Below are positions 34,138 through 46,928 of a DNA stretch of 64,000 bases, one piece after another. The notes beneath the pieces are model-generated. The model made no database searches, had not been told where the DNA came from, and worked only from the letters and a program-made list of their open reading frames with translations. Every line of letters starts with the position of its first letter. Position 1 is the stretch's first letter. The position numbers and the translations under genes are program-made. Source of the stretch: Ophiodon elongatus (lineage: Eukaryota > Chordata > Actinopteri > Perciformes > Hexagrammidae); the NCBI GenBank assembly GCA_016806645.1, contig JACSYO010001810.1, positions 2,762,001-2,826,000 on the forward strand. Direction: 5' to 3'.

Positions 34138-37100
34138 GTCATTGACACAGATGACAAACCTGTCTGAGGGAGTTATAGAGCTGCCAATTCCTCCACTACT
34201 TGCCACTTACTCAACTGACATTCGTCCAATCACGGACGTGGGCTAAATTGAACAACCCACTTCCAGTAAAGTCTGAAAACTGTGGCTTTTAATGGAATTT
34301 TCTAATAAAGCTATAATTAAAAAATTACACTGTTCTTTTGGGGTTAAAAAAAGAAGCATTTTTCACACCAAAAACCTGCAGATAAAAGCTTAAACTTGTA
34401 TGGAGGATGTGATAGACAACTTGTGCACATTAACACTCCCCTTCGCTGGTGAGAATGCTGTGTGCTCCCCACAACAGAAAACAATACACAGCCACACAGT
34501 CGTTTACAACTCCAACTATATGACTGCAATAAAAAGCACGGCAAATGAGCCATTTTGGGAGCCCCAAGCCAGATGTTGAGTGAGTGGTGTGCGTAATAAG
34601 GCTTAATGAAGGGTTGGAGTTACCAAAGTGTCCAGGGAATGAGAGGGAATAAACACAACATAAACAAGTCCTAAAAACTGAACTTGCCAATCTGAAACAC
34701 GTTGCTTACAACCGTTCCAGACTAGATGGATTGAGATTTGTTTTACACGAACTTTGGGATCAGTTTATATTATTATTAACATGTTATCTGGGCTATGAAG
34801 TATCCTGGTTGGTATTGTTCAGAGTCTTAGTATAAGCTCTGTGTAGGGTCTACTGAGGACCACCGCGTTTTCAAGGTGACATTATTCACAATGAAAGGAG
34901 GCTTCCTGCACTGGGAGCCTCTCTGGTTTACAACTTCCTTCTTGTGGCGACAATCCTACCAAAATATGTGTCAGGTTGTTGAACGAGAGTGATGATGCCC
35001 TATACAGGTGGAAAAGCTGCACTACTGAGACAACACTTATTTTTTATAAAACTGAGATGAAACCAAATCATGTACTGTGAGCCTGCTCTCAGCACTGGCG
35101 AGATTAAAACCACACAGCATTCTCCATGTGCTCATTTAGTACAGTTATACTTGGCTCTCAGAGGATAGTATTGCGGGACAATGCTGTAAATACTTTCATG
35201 CAACCTCTTACAAGCCAGAGGGGAGGTCACTGCCTCCTTCACACTGAGATAACATTTCCTTATCAGCTCTCTGTTGAAATGAAGTGTTTGATGTTTGTGT
35301 GCTGAAGAAAGGTGGAGGCAGTAAATCAAGTGTGCAGTGAAAGTTGCAGTAACTTATTCTTTATTATCCTCTCATTTGAACACACTAATGACGGCGCTCT
35401 GAAAATAGGAAGAAGCACATAGGCCGGAGTGTCGGATTCATGTTGCAACGCAGTATTTCTGTGCGTCTTCAAAGACTGAATAAGAGAGGAAACAGCTGGA
35501 TCGACTCTAGCAGGGAGCCCGACAACAAAATGTGACTTTGACTCACATTTTCATCCTCTCACATTGAACGGAGCACTCGCAAAGAGCGAAAGGACAGAGT
35601 TGTTCTTGAGAGCTCATAACAAGACAAGACAAATTAAGGAAAGGTTAAGAGACACTGATTGCCGCACAGAGGTCCACTCACTTAAAGTGATGCATTGCAA
35701 TATTGCTTTCCTATCAGGCAGAACATTTATTTTGTGTGACGGCTGTAGGCTTACTGTGTCAGCAAACAGACTTGGGCTTTATGTGTTGGTGTTACCGGTA
35801 TTACAAGGTATTTTTCTTGCTGGAAGTTTTAATGTTTTTTTCATTTCAGGCTTGTGATGTGGCTTGAGCTTTATCATGTGTCCATTTTACAGCATCAAAG
35901 ACACACAAACCTTGGGTCTTTAGAGACCTGGGACAATATCACAGCATGTGTAATTAATTCATTTTGTTCAATAAAGCTTTTGAATTGTGTTTTTGTTCGA
36001 GGTACGCAGGTACTCGCAAGTAATGTGTTTTCTTGTTTAACCTCATTTTGAGTCACTGATTAATTAATGAAGACATAAGGAGGAAGATGTTTGTTTATTT
36101 TAGCTTACTTTCACATTAAGTAACAAAGAAAATGGAGATGTACTTCAATCAACTGATTACAAGGTTTTATATTTGTCACACCCCACGTGGTCAGTCAGAT
36201 ATTTCAGAAGCAGAACAGAAGTTATTTCAAAGGTCATGAGCTACTGCACACAGTGCAATGACCACAAGATAATATGTGTCAAGTGTGAACACTGCTGATA
36301 TATTTGCGGTTGGCAATGTGTAACTGATACAATATGTTTATGAACATTGAATATAAAAGACCACACTGACAATTTTTTTTCTTCTATAAAATACAAATAA
36401 ATAAATGACAGTACATATTCAGAACTGTTAAATATATGGTTAAATATATGTTGAATAGGTAAGAGGTCTGTAGGAATGTTTGGCAAAACTTTTATGCATT
36501 TAAGGTGTAATGTAATATCATATTACATTTGTACGTTTATTTGAAAATAGTTCAGTAATGCTGCAAAAACAAGTACATCTTTATGTATTTTCTTCATACT
36601 TGACTTGTTGTAAAGACGGCTATACATATTTATTTATTTTATTTGTACGGGAAAATGTATGATATTCAACATATATGTTTTCATTTGACATGTTCTGCCA
36701 GAGTTAGCATAAAGCTATTTTTCATCTGCAGTCACAGTGACAGAACAGCATTAAACCAACTAGTTACACACAGTAGTACATCACACAACAAGTGTGTGTT
36801 AGACAAATTAAATGCAAGGATATTTGTATACAAAGTAAAACCATTAAAATGCAGAGTCAGTGGTTAGCTTTCAGCAGACTTCTCTATTCGGCTTCAAAGC
36901 CACTGATAGAAAATGTATATAAGTAGCTTACTTAAGGTTTATGTTCCACTGTAACACCCACACCATTACAAAATGACCTTGTTCTGTCTCACCAATCCCG
37001 TGCAAATGTGTCCGATCAAGCCATTGGGTGTGAAGTGACCAATGCTGTGCCAGAGAGATAAGCCAGAGCTGAGAGTGAGGCCTGTCCAGTTGGCCAGGTC

Positions 37101-37220
37101 AAGACATCTCAGTCAGACACACAGCAAATGGCACACTGTCTGTCTCACGTTACCACTGTCAATGAAGAGGCCGAGGAGCTTTTCACGGACACCTACGGCA
37201 ATTTCTGTGGGGCTCCACTA
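34138..37220. other. intergenic, nothing recognised
   Basis: About 3 kb of unique sequence. An 82-97 codon class of open frames occurs by chance; none has protein features. Confidence 0.45.
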
Positions 37221-37248
37221 ACACACACACAAACACACACACACACAG
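37221..37248. repeat. (CA)n microsatellite
   Basis: Short CA array interrupted by one AAAC unit. Confidence 0.9.
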
Positions 37249-39810
37249 GAACAGCGTGCAGGAAGTACCTCATCACCACATTGTTTCTAACATTTTCCCC
37301 TCCTGAATGAACTTATCCTTGATAGTGAATAAAATCTCTCTCTTTCCTAAAAACATTACACCGCCAAATGGGGCTTGTTTGATTTTGTCAGACACTCTGG
37401 AGTCCTGTCTGCTGTGAAGTTTCTCCTCCACTTACACATGTACTGTCTATTAAAGTTATAAAACAAACCATAAAACTGATACATCAAACAGTTGTTCAGC
37501 CAGTTTCTGTAAGCTGCCTCTTCCCCCAACATAAACCACAGTATGTCACTAATGCGTAGGTCAGAGCTGAAAGGACTGCCAGAGTTTTTAGTAGCCTTGT
37601 AAATATTAAAGTCTGCTTGTAAAGTTTCATAAAGTGCTGAAATCTCTAACAGCTAATTTATTTTACTGTCAGTGTGCAAAAAAATGACGAAGCTGTTGAT
37701 GTGAAACCCTGTGAAGATTGACAAGTCATCTTATTACTATGTTCAAAGTGTTTAACTGTAGATTGTGGTTCATGCACACTGGCTGCCTGGTGGTGTGTTA
37801 CAGGAGGCGGGAGTTCATGTATGCATGGACTCTGACACTGTGAGTTACCACTAGAGGGCAAAGCAGCTCCAAAAATCTCTCAAGACTCAAGACGCCATCA
37901 GTTATTTGTGACTGCTGAGAGATTGGAGATGAAAAAAGACTATGTTTGGCAGATCATTCATTCAAAAGGGTGTAAATTACTAATTACAACATGTAATATA
38001 TAACACATAAATCCTCACTATAATGAATGTTTGTTACAGGAACAAGCCAATGCATTTTCGACAATGAGACCTGTTCATCAATCTAGCCTGATGGTTCATT
38101 TTTGGGGAGGAATAATCTCTTTTCATTTTAAATTATATATGACTGCCTGTTTGTAACACATGCTACTGCTGTGTAGGTCATAGGTCACCCTCTTGCTTTT
38201 TAGCTCTAAATCTTTGTTTCAGTCGTAGCATAGTTGAAGTTGAATGAAAACAGGATTGTGGGCCTATAAATAAGACAACATATATCCTTCATAGACACAG
38301 AAGGTGCTGAGATGTATTGTATTAAGTGCTTCCTGTCATGGAGGGATGTGCCATGGCTGTAGTATGGAGCTGGATCCGCTGGTCTGCAGCTGCTCCGCTG
38401 TATCATGTGCTGCTCCCTTTGGCTGTGCTGTGCTCCATAGAGAGCCTCTGCTCCTGTGAGTATGGGCCTCAGGCCCCACAGCCACCTGGGCCACAGGGAG
38501 AAGGAATGCGCTGACTTAATGGTACCGTAAATCAGACGAGCCAAACAGCGATCCCGCCGTAGCCATTGGACGACACTGTTCCTCTAAAAGCCCAGCCCAC
38601 TTTGAACTCGAGCCCCATACAAAAGCCTTGTGGAATCAGAGTATGTGGATCCATTGCAGGGGGGACATGTTCTGCGCTCTCGGTTGCTCCACTTCTCCAG
38701 TCACCTCTGCAGAGGTCGAGGAGGTCTCAGCGAGGCAAGACAGAGCAGGAGGGTTGAAACTGAGTGTGAGGAGCTCTACCCCCTCAAGGCTGATGGGAAA
38801 CTAGTTGGGGGCACGGAGGGGCTGAGCACTGAGGTAGACTGCCATAAGTGATTGCAGCTGCTGCAGAGGCCTTGAAGTTGGCTACAATAACATCCAGCCA
38901 AGTCAGGCAGATGACAAGGTGTGAGGGAGCTTGTTTGTTTTAATCCTGTAGGTGCCAATTAAAAAGAGACACTCTGTGGGTAAATACAACAGAGATGCAA
39001 TCCAGAGTGTATTTTGATTAGTTAGTGAATCAGGATAATAGTGATGTTATGATCATGTATCAACTGTCTGTGGATGAGTCCATGTTCTCATAAAAGGTTT
39101 CATTAAAAATATTCTGGAGCATGTTTTATGTTTAGGACAGTTACACGTCTGCAGCAACTGTCAGAAATTATTGGTGCTATCATTTCAGCTGTTGCTCATG
39201 CGTCAACTTTTATATTCAGTTAAGTGTGTCAGTTACATTGTATTGCTGTACTACTATTGTTCTATATTTTTATGTTATTCAAAATTATGAACTTGTCCCT
39301 CAGGTGACAGAAAACTGCATCAATGATGCATCTCACAGGAAGATATTTCAATTCACTGTGCAGAGCTGCTGTTTCTTCTTCTCAGGCTGCCTATTCTCTA
39401 TCAAGACTAACTGAATGGAGGCGCAGTAGCTGCAGCAGCAGAGAGGTTGGTGGTGAAAGACGCTTCATTTTTCTCCCCAGGACTAACTTCTCCATGCAGT
39501 GTGGGACAGGACTAATGACAGTCATGTTAATGATGTTGACACTCCTACCAGCGCCAGCCAGCGTACAGTAATGAGGGGAGGTAAATAGCAGGTAGCTGAC
39601 AACACGGCTGCTTCCGCTGCCACACAACTAATGATCCCTTTCACACCCCCTGAACATACTTTGTAAAGATGACAGCACACAGTTTAGGAGGGTAAATCCT
39701 GCCTTTCTTACACCTTCACTCCACCTGTCAGTGGAGAACACCTTTGTTAAAACATGATACACCATCAAATCTACATCTGTATTGTCCTCCTGGACTCCAG
39801 AGATCCGAAA
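37249..39810. other. intergenic, nothing recognised except a CTCF-like site
   Basis: Unique sequence. 38300-38900 is GC-richer and gives overlapping open frames (e.g. 38206-38544, minus, 112 codons) without protein features. Confidence 0.42.
37848..37860 (+). promoter_or_regulatory. CTCF-like motif
   Basis: CCACTAGAGGGCA matches the CTCF core closely. Plus orientation. Confidence 0.4.
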
Positions 39811-39858
39811 GGGGGGTAGGGGTGTGGGGGTGTGGGGGGTGAGGGTGGGGGGGGGGGG
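39811..39858 (+). repeat. G-rich tract, G-quadruplex-prone
   Basis: Six or more runs of three or more G separated by 1-3 bases (GGGGGGTAGGGGTGTGGGGG and onward to a G12 run). Meets the usual G-quadruplex pattern several times over. Confidence 0.85.
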
Positions 39859-39911
39859 ATCTGCAGCCATGTGGAGGCCTGATCTTTCAATTGAGGATTT
39901 TCTCTGCTTAT

Positions 39912-40000
39912 CCTATAAAGCCCAGTGGGTAGAGCATGGCATTAATACTGTAGAGCTATAGACTGTATTTTCACTGCATCAGCCTTGGTTAAAGTATAGA
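39912..40000 (+). mobile_element. tRNA-derived SINE-like head (tRNA-Ile-like)
   Basis: AGCCCAGTGGGTAGAGCATGG followed by CATTAATACTGTAGAG resembles the D-arm and anticodon region of an isoleucine-type tRNA (tagctcagt..ggtagagc..ggtgctaata). The expected GGTTCGATTCC B box is replaced by degraded TATAGACTGTATTTT, followed by CACTGC. Best read as an old tRNA-derived SINE copy or tRNA pseudogene; not a functional tRNA. Confidence 0.45.
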
Positions 40001-40229
40001 ACTTCTGCACACGTGCATCCGTGAGGGGCTTGGGATCAAATTTTGTGTTGGGCTATATCAAAACTTCAATCCAGCTGATGATTTGTATGCACACATCTGC
40101 TGCCCAACATGTCACTGAACTTGATAGCATCATACTTCCATCAGTAACATATCAGTCTGTTGAGCTGAAGAATTAAGCAAAGCCCAAGTAATCTGATACC
40201 GTGTAGGAAAAAAAAGAAAGGAAAGAAAA

Positions 40230-40520
40230 ATGAGTATTGTAAGTCTTTTGGTTTACCTGCTGCGCTCCTCTCATATCTGAGCGTATGTGTCTGCGTGACC
40301 CCGCTCTGAACTACAAAGTGAAAAATTCATTCACCTCAGGAGCGTCCGTACAGCATGTGAAGATTGATGCGTGTGGCAGAACACATGAGTAATGATGTCA
40401 ACAGTCATCTCGGCAATAGCAGCCATTATTATCATCTCTAGCATGAAATGACACAGGGCCTAATCTGATCCCTAAACAACCTATCACAGCAAACCCAGAG
40501 CCCTCCACCATGCTGTGGGC
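40230..40520. promoter_or_regulatory. candidate conserved non-coding element
   Basis: Unique block with GAGTAATGATGTCAACAG, TCATCTCGGCAATAGCAGCC, ATTATTATCATCTCTAGC and GACACAGGGCCTAATCTG. It retains several CpGs (GAGCGTCCGTACAG). No coding frame. Texture-based call. Confidence 0.3.
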
Positions 40521-41569
40521 TCACAGAAAATAATTTACATAGTGAAATCAGTGGGACTGTGAGATCTGCAGTATTAATGGCTTCCCCAAACGAAAATGAT
40601 CTCCATGTTACGGCAGCGTATCACATGTAGAGGACATGGTAGATGTTCTGCCTAGCAGCATGTGATGTCTCATGTGATGAGCATCAAACCCATTTGCCAG
40701 TGGTCGTGTCTGAAGTCACAGAGCATAGGAAAATGCATGAATCTGCCCCAGCAGCTGAGGTCCTGAAAGCCGCACCGTGACACTTACTATGAGCAGGTCA
40801 TTGATGACTGTGTGAAAACACAACAGGCCTAATTTGTTTTAAATGGATGCAGATAACTGCATATTTCATTCATTTGACAATTTGTGGTATAAATCATCCA
40901 ATCTGATCATTTAATTTAATTAATATTAGCTTAGTTTAGTTTAGTTTAATGCTGTCTTTTTTTACATGTTACACAATATTTACGGCTCAGCATCCTTCAA
41001 TAAACAAATGCCCAAACACTGTCAGAGCTGAAATGTTTTCTGAACCACATGCTCACATTGTGACCAGGTTTTGTTTGTTTGGTTTGTGTGTGTGTGTCTG
41101 ACTGAGAGAGACAGACAGACAGATTTACTGTGTGGGTGGACGAGATGGGGGGGTGGAGTTTCCATCAACACAGTGTCTGTAGAGGACTCTCTGACCCTCC
41201 TATGAACTTTCAGGAGGGGGTTGCAGAGGCCACCGGAGGGGCCAGAGGTCAGAATTCATGCTCATCACAAACAATGCACATCTTTGCCCACAGCACAGAG
41301 AAAAGATCAGTCACCACAGGCTGCCCACATGAGCAAGAGTGTAGTTACGCAAAAACATGCTTTCATGATGTCTCTCCCTTGAGTATTCATCGATTTCTCA
41401 CTACATTTTTGCTTTTCCTCAAAAAGGGAAAAAATTTACTGTTTATTTAGTATGTTTCATTCAGAAGTTCTGATTAGTATTTTTATAGTGTATGTACTCA
41501 TGAAAGAAAAACTTTAATTAGATAACGTAAATAACATGCATTGTAACAAGTTTGACAATTACAATACAT
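40521..41569. other. intergenic; minor (TAGTT)n, (GT)n and (GACA)n
   Basis: (TAGTT)n at about 40934-40950, (GT)n at 41085-41097 and (GACA)n at 41110-41122. A 106-codon plus frame (41130-41450) is not protein-like. Confidence 0.5.
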
Positions 41570-41615
41570 CACGAGACTCACTATTTCAGCATATGCAGAA
41601 ATAATGAGTCTCGTG
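41570..41615. repeat. 46-bp near-perfect palindrome
   Basis: Left half 41570-41592 and right half 41593-41615 are reverse complements with two mismatched pairs, centred on GCATATGC (41589-41596). The outer arms are CACGAGACTCA / TGAGTCTCGTG. It has essentially no spacer and directly abuts the TA tract. Confidence 0.93.
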
Positions 41616-41680
41616 GTATATATATATATATACATCTATATATTTATTTATCTATTTATTTATTTATTTATTTATAGCCG
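41616..41680. repeat. (TA)n then (ATTT)n microsatellites
   Basis: TATATA tract to about 41632, then TATTTATTTATC and repeated TTTA units. Compound microsatellite. Confidence 0.95.
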
Positions 41681-42930
41681 TATACAATATAGAATGTTAT
41701 TTATTTAATTTCTTTACTTAAATTTGACTGTATTTGTATTATTTTAAATAGGTCTTGGTCCCTTTTGTACTTCTTCATACTGTTCCTTGTGCTACTGTAA
41801 TGTATACATTTTCTGTCTTATATTAAACTTAATTTGACCTGGATGGACTGGAGCATCATATCTGTTCAATGTGTATTGCTTGAGAACACATTGAACTACT
41901 AAAAAGCCTTTGTAAGTTGAACATACCTACTTCAAAAGATATGTGAAACAACCCTTTTATCTTGGTTGATGTTTGTGTGCACATTTATTGTAAAAAAAAA
42001 AATTGCCAAGCGACAGAAATGTAATATGTCAGCATTATTAGTTCTCCAACTTTTACACCTTGCATCCCTGTACAAAGAATTATCACAGCATCAATAAATC
42101 ACTGCATGGTCATGTAAATGTGAAAGAGTGATCCAAACATAGTATGGGCTGGTGGGTGGTAAATTGTTATGTCAGCACAGAGCTTTGCTGAGAAAGGAGT
42201 GCAGAAATGTCCATTTTGCCCTTGTGGCAACATGTGCACCTGCTCTGCAGTCTGCAGCTCTGAAATGTGAGAGATCTGGAGCCGCTAACTAACAGGGAGA
42301 GGAACATCAGGCTCAACGCCATGTCTGCTGCCGTGCTGAGGAGTGGGCTGACAATGAAGAGACAGAAGGACGCCAAAGGGATGTGTCTGTTGCGGAACGG
42401 TAGGAGTGACTAACTCAGCTTTGCATGGCCCAGTCATATGTCCCCCCTTGTGTCCCCCCGAGGCCCTACGAAATGCTGAGCAGCAGGAAACCAACACACC
42501 AGAACAGACAGGCCCAGCGGTGCACCCATTCCACAACAACACAACAACATATTCCACCATCACAGCCGTTCCTGGCATATGCACCTATGAACATCTGCAC
42601 GTAAAAAAACGTCCAGCATGGTTGCTACAGCATGAACCCTGACATTTACATTGTTTCGCTGTATTGAACTGAATTTCTCAAAAATAATTCAAAATCCCAA
42701 AGATGGTTTCAGTCATTTGTGGGTGTTTCAGCATATATACACATTTTCCATAATGTGTATTAAAAGCAGCTCAGGCTTGTAATCCTCCTCTACACCACTA
42801 GGGGGTAAACCTCCCCACACTAGATGGCTGCTGATGAATGCAGCAGGTCTAACTGCAACTAACCCTGATCCCCAGGACCAGACCTCCCTCTGCTCTGTTA
42901 TCCACCGGTCTAAATGAACCAGTTCACCTC
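41681..42930. other. intergenic, nothing recognised except a CTCF-like site
   Basis: Unique sequence. Frames at 42167-42642 overlap on both strands and are not protein-like. Confidence 0.42.
42795..42807 (+). promoter_or_regulatory. CTCF-like motif (weaker)
   Basis: CCACTAGGGGGTA matches most of the CTCF core but has GTA in place of GC at its end. Confidence 0.28.
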
Positions 42931-43160
42931 TGCTAGATTATCATGATGTAAGGCTCATCTAATTGGATTCTCCGCGGAGTAAGGACTTGTTATTGTAATG
43001 CGTTATCTTTTCTCTTGATTTCTTCTTGCAGCATCTGGGAGATGTTGTCATTCCAATGATAAACACCATTTTCACTTGAGCCTTTATTACTAGACACCGT
43101 GTGTGAGAAATGGAGATAAATGAGCATGAATCCCAGAGCTCTGATATGCTACTATAAGCT
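42931..43160. promoter_or_regulatory. candidate conserved non-coding element
   Basis: TAGATTATCATGATGTAAGG, CATCTAATTGGATTCTCCGC and TTATTGTAATGCGTTATC words in unique sequence. A TTTCTTCTTGCAG acceptor-like tract ends at 43031, but the open frame after it closes within 20 codons. Confidence 0.28.
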
Positions 43161-46100
43161 TTCACCTCCTGTATACCCCAACACTCTGCCAGCGGCCTCG
43201 CCTGCACATGGGAGATGCACCAGCTAACAAATGACCAGCAGGATTACACACTTTGAGCAGGAGGGGAAATTGTTTTGTGACCACACATTGAGGAAACACT
43301 CTTCACGAAAAGATACATGTTCTGTTTGACTATTTGGCCTCGCTAATCCTTATCTAAAACATGGATAGATTGCTCAGTGAAACTATCCCTGTCCATGAGC
43401 TGTACATTTCCTTACCCATATATTATAATATGGTTGTGCACTCACTGGTTTGGCTCTTTGACATGTGTATGAAAGAGGATATTCATCTTAAAATCCAGTA
43501 ATATGATGAACTGATGCTCCCCAGCTTTTTAGGGGCTACATTTTTGTACGGACATTGATGCAGTGCAAGAGATATGAGGAAACAGTGAAACATAAAGGGA
43601 CACTATGATACCTTCAGTGTGAGTGATTGTATTTGAATAAGTTTCACATCTGTTTTTTGCAGGCTGGAATGTCAGAATAACATTCGCTAATGTCCTGGTG
43701 TGACTCCTGACCCAATGCCCTCCTGACTCAAAACCTAGACGCTTGACAGCAACATACTGTAGTAAACCACCTCACTGCATGCAAAATGACTGTCCACTGC
43801 CACAATGAAAATAATCTTTTTACATCGCGAATCATATTGGAATCTAATAAGAGCAGCAATTTTTTGGCCCACCTTAACCTGGTGGTGAACTCTGTAGTTA
43901 ATACGCAGCGGTTATTATTTTACCATCAATCAACAGCGAGGCAGGCAGGGTGCTCTCTCACCTCACAGCACTGCCTTGCAATCTAATTGTGCCCGAGCTT
44001 CATCAGTTTCCAGAACAATCAATTCCTCTTCTTGCTCGATGCAGGCAGCCGTGCCCTCGACCACTACACAGCCTTTAATATGAGCTCCATCGTCCAGGCC
44101 CCCTAACCAGAGAGCCAGGAGGCAGCTTTGTTGGCCTGAAGGGCCTTGGCTCCAAACCTGTGTTCCATCATGGTTTTTTGTGGTATCTCTCCTGACAGGT
44201 CGAGTCTCTCCGTGTAGCTTTGAAAATCAAGATGTGGCGAGAATGTGATGAGACCCTTGAGGAAGTGACTGAACTTTTGAACCGGCGTGCGGGGACAGTC
44301 GGGGCTACACAGACAATATTAAGTGGCCTACTGCCTCAGAGCTGTCACTAATGGGGTAAACATTGACATACGAGCGCGGTCTCAAACAACCATTCATCTG
44401 AGCAAGTTCGCTAACCTTGAGAGGAGGCAACAGCCTCCTGTCTGTGACAATTCAAAACAAATAGAGAATTATTTTCATGCACACATTTCAAAGAGGAATC
44501 ACGCTTGACTAAGATGCATGGGCCCCGAAACCACATACCGTGTTTTTCTTCCCGAGCAACACTGTAAAAGTTATAAGTGTATTATGATATTGCATTTATT
44601 ACAGTGCAATAAGTGCACACCTGTCTAATAAAGAACTCATTTGTATTTCAATAACAAAGTTTTCCCTCCTGCTTTTTTTATGGATGTGCTTGTCAAGAAA
44701 AAGGTTTGTATTCATTTATTTTGCTAATTCATGCAAGAATCTCACTATAATGACACGCGATATAATGGAGTAACCCTGTGATGTGTATCACAACCCTAAA
44801 ATGTTGCCTTTGGGTTTCATACAGTGCGGTAAACTTATTTGTTATACGTGTGTCATTGCTGAAGATGAAGACATATGGCTCTTTTAAAGTTGCTAACAAT
44901 ACCAATCAATAATCATGAATGTCTCAGTATTGTCATATTTCATAAATCAGCTCCATTGGCTCGGGATGACAGTGATCATCCTCTACAGAGTCGCAGCATG
45001 AATGCATGCAAATAATCCTTACATTGACAGTCCTCTGCACTGACCAAACTGACATCCATTATTTTAAGGGGTCTAACAGTCCAGTAATCCTGTATCTAAG
45101 AGCTAAGTACTTGCAGGCTTTAGTTGTGAATCTAGACAGTAAGATAATCCTTCACTACTTGTGACAGGAACAGTAAAGAGACTCACACTGAGATTGAGAC
45201 ACATTTCAGATTTACATGCAAGTGAGAAACATTTTCGACCTGTTCTGCTCATCTATTTAGTCCCGTATGGTTAACCCAACACCAATTCAACATCCCATAA
45301 GTGTTTTTTTTTATTCAAGCTACTTAGACCAACGTGTCTGCATGTCAAGGAGTTACTATTTAGCAGTAGATTTATGTTTAAGAGCACAGCGGGATAACCT
45401 GCTTGGCAAACTGTGCTGGTTCCCAGCCAAAGCTATCTGTAACACACACTTTGAATCAGAGGAGCGGGCTGAGCCTGAAAATAACCCAGTGGTTGTCACA
45501 AAGTATGTTTTTTTTTTTTTTTTCTAAATGAAGGAAATGCTCACATGGACGCAAACCGGCCCCTGTGCTGCATGGAAGTCAGGGCTTCCTTTCAAATACA
45601 GTAAGTGATGATGGACAAAAATGAAAATGAATAGGCCTGTCGTAAACACACAACACCTCACGGACACATTCATACACCAAAAATAACAGAGAGGCTCTTC
45701 CTCGTGCTGCTACACAAAGCACAATTGAGAGTGATGTGTGCTGCAGTCAGGCAAAGGTTGAAGTACGTGGGAAAAAGCACAGGCACATAACTGCCGAGAG
45801 GCGTTCAGCAGGAGAACGATCCGTCACTGGTCTTTTTGCAGGGCTGTGACAGAGCAGCTAAAAATGACAATGTAATAGCTGGGATGACATTTTGTTTAAA
45901 AACCTGATGACAGAATGATCCCATGTCTCTGTAACTGTAGCTGCTGCTGGTCCAGGAGTCAGCCATTATTCTCTACTTAGACACTGTCTGTCTTGGTGGT
46001 CACTGGGAGTGCTGCTTGTAATGGGCTATGATGAGTTTGTATGACTTATGATAGGATCTCCCATGTCAGCCTATGTCATGCAAATATTTATGTCAAGTAG

Positions 46101-46685
46101 GAGCACTTGAGTGTGCGAGCACATGCTCTGATAGATGTGAATTCCCTGTTGGTGCTGGAACGTTTCTGAGGCAGTGGTCTACTTCCTCTCCCACTCCCCA
46201 GGCCTGGCCACCAGCGCTGTGCTAGGGCACTGCCCCCTCTTCCTCCGAGAGATCCTGTGATTGAGGGCGCTGAACATGGTGTTTACTTTGGCCGCACTTC
46301 AGAGACAAACAGATGGAGGGAGAGATGAGGGCCGAAAAAGACAGATAAAAGACAGAGGAGGAGACGAGCAGGCAGGCCGCAACAATCTTATTTCTCATAA
46401 GGCAACAATCACTGTCTTCTCTGCACTTATTCAAGCCTTGACGTTGCTGCAAAACCACATTCAAGCATCAGGCAAGTGGCTAAAAACATCTACAGCCATA
46501 ATATGATTTAATGGCATCAAACACAGTGCTGGTTTGTGGCATTGTATGAGTCGGCTATATTTATTCAATGTTGCACGAAGGCATTTAAAGGGAATAATTT
46601 GAAGTGTGAGAGCTGATAAATACTAGTTGTGTCCCCCCATTGTGAGGGAGCGGTCTAAGTGGTGAACTCTCTCTTTCATCCTCTT
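43161..46685. other. intergenic; poly-T at 45508-45523
   Basis: Unique sequence with a T16 run. An octamer-like ATGCAAAT is at 45006-45013 and another at 46078-46085 within CATGTCAGCCTATGTC context. No gene. Confidence 0.42.
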
Positions 46686-46689
46686 CCAT

Positions 46690-46880
46690 TGCCTGTGGCT
46701 TTCCCGAGCGTCAACATTCTTCCACTTATCTTTATAGCCATTAGCGCTGTCAGCCTCCCTGCTTCTCTGCTCAGGCTCACTGTGAAGCTCCTCACCGAAA
46801 TTCCATGAATATCAGTTGACAAGCGGGATGCCTCAAAACATAAGTCGCAAACAAATTGAGTTATTTGTGTTTCTTGAGGA
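46690..46880. promoter_or_regulatory. candidate conserved non-coding element
   Basis: Unique block with CTTTATAGCCATTAGCGCTG, TCCATGAATATCAGTTGACA, GGGATGCCTCAAAACATAAG and CAAATTGAGTTATTTG. The overlapping 154-codon minus frame has a Ser/Leu/Cys-rich low-complexity middle arising from the purine tract downstream. Confidence 0.25.
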
Positions 46881-46901
46881 GGAAACAATGAAGAACACGA
46901 G

Positions 46902-46928
46902 AGAGAGGAGAGAGAGGAGAGAGAGGAG
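46902..46928. repeat. 9-bp tandem repeat (AGAGAGGAG)3
   Basis: Three exact units of a purine-only 9-mer. Confidence 0.9.

Noticed and set aside
39912..39985. Functional tRNA-Ile gene
   Set aside because: The B box and acceptor-stem pairing are missing, so it is at best a SINE head or pseudogene.
43019..43080. Good acceptor-like tract (TTTCTTCTTGCAG) followed by HLGDVVIPMINTIFT
   Set aside because: All frames close within about 20 codons, with no poly(A) signal or donor nearby. More likely part of a conserved non-coding block.
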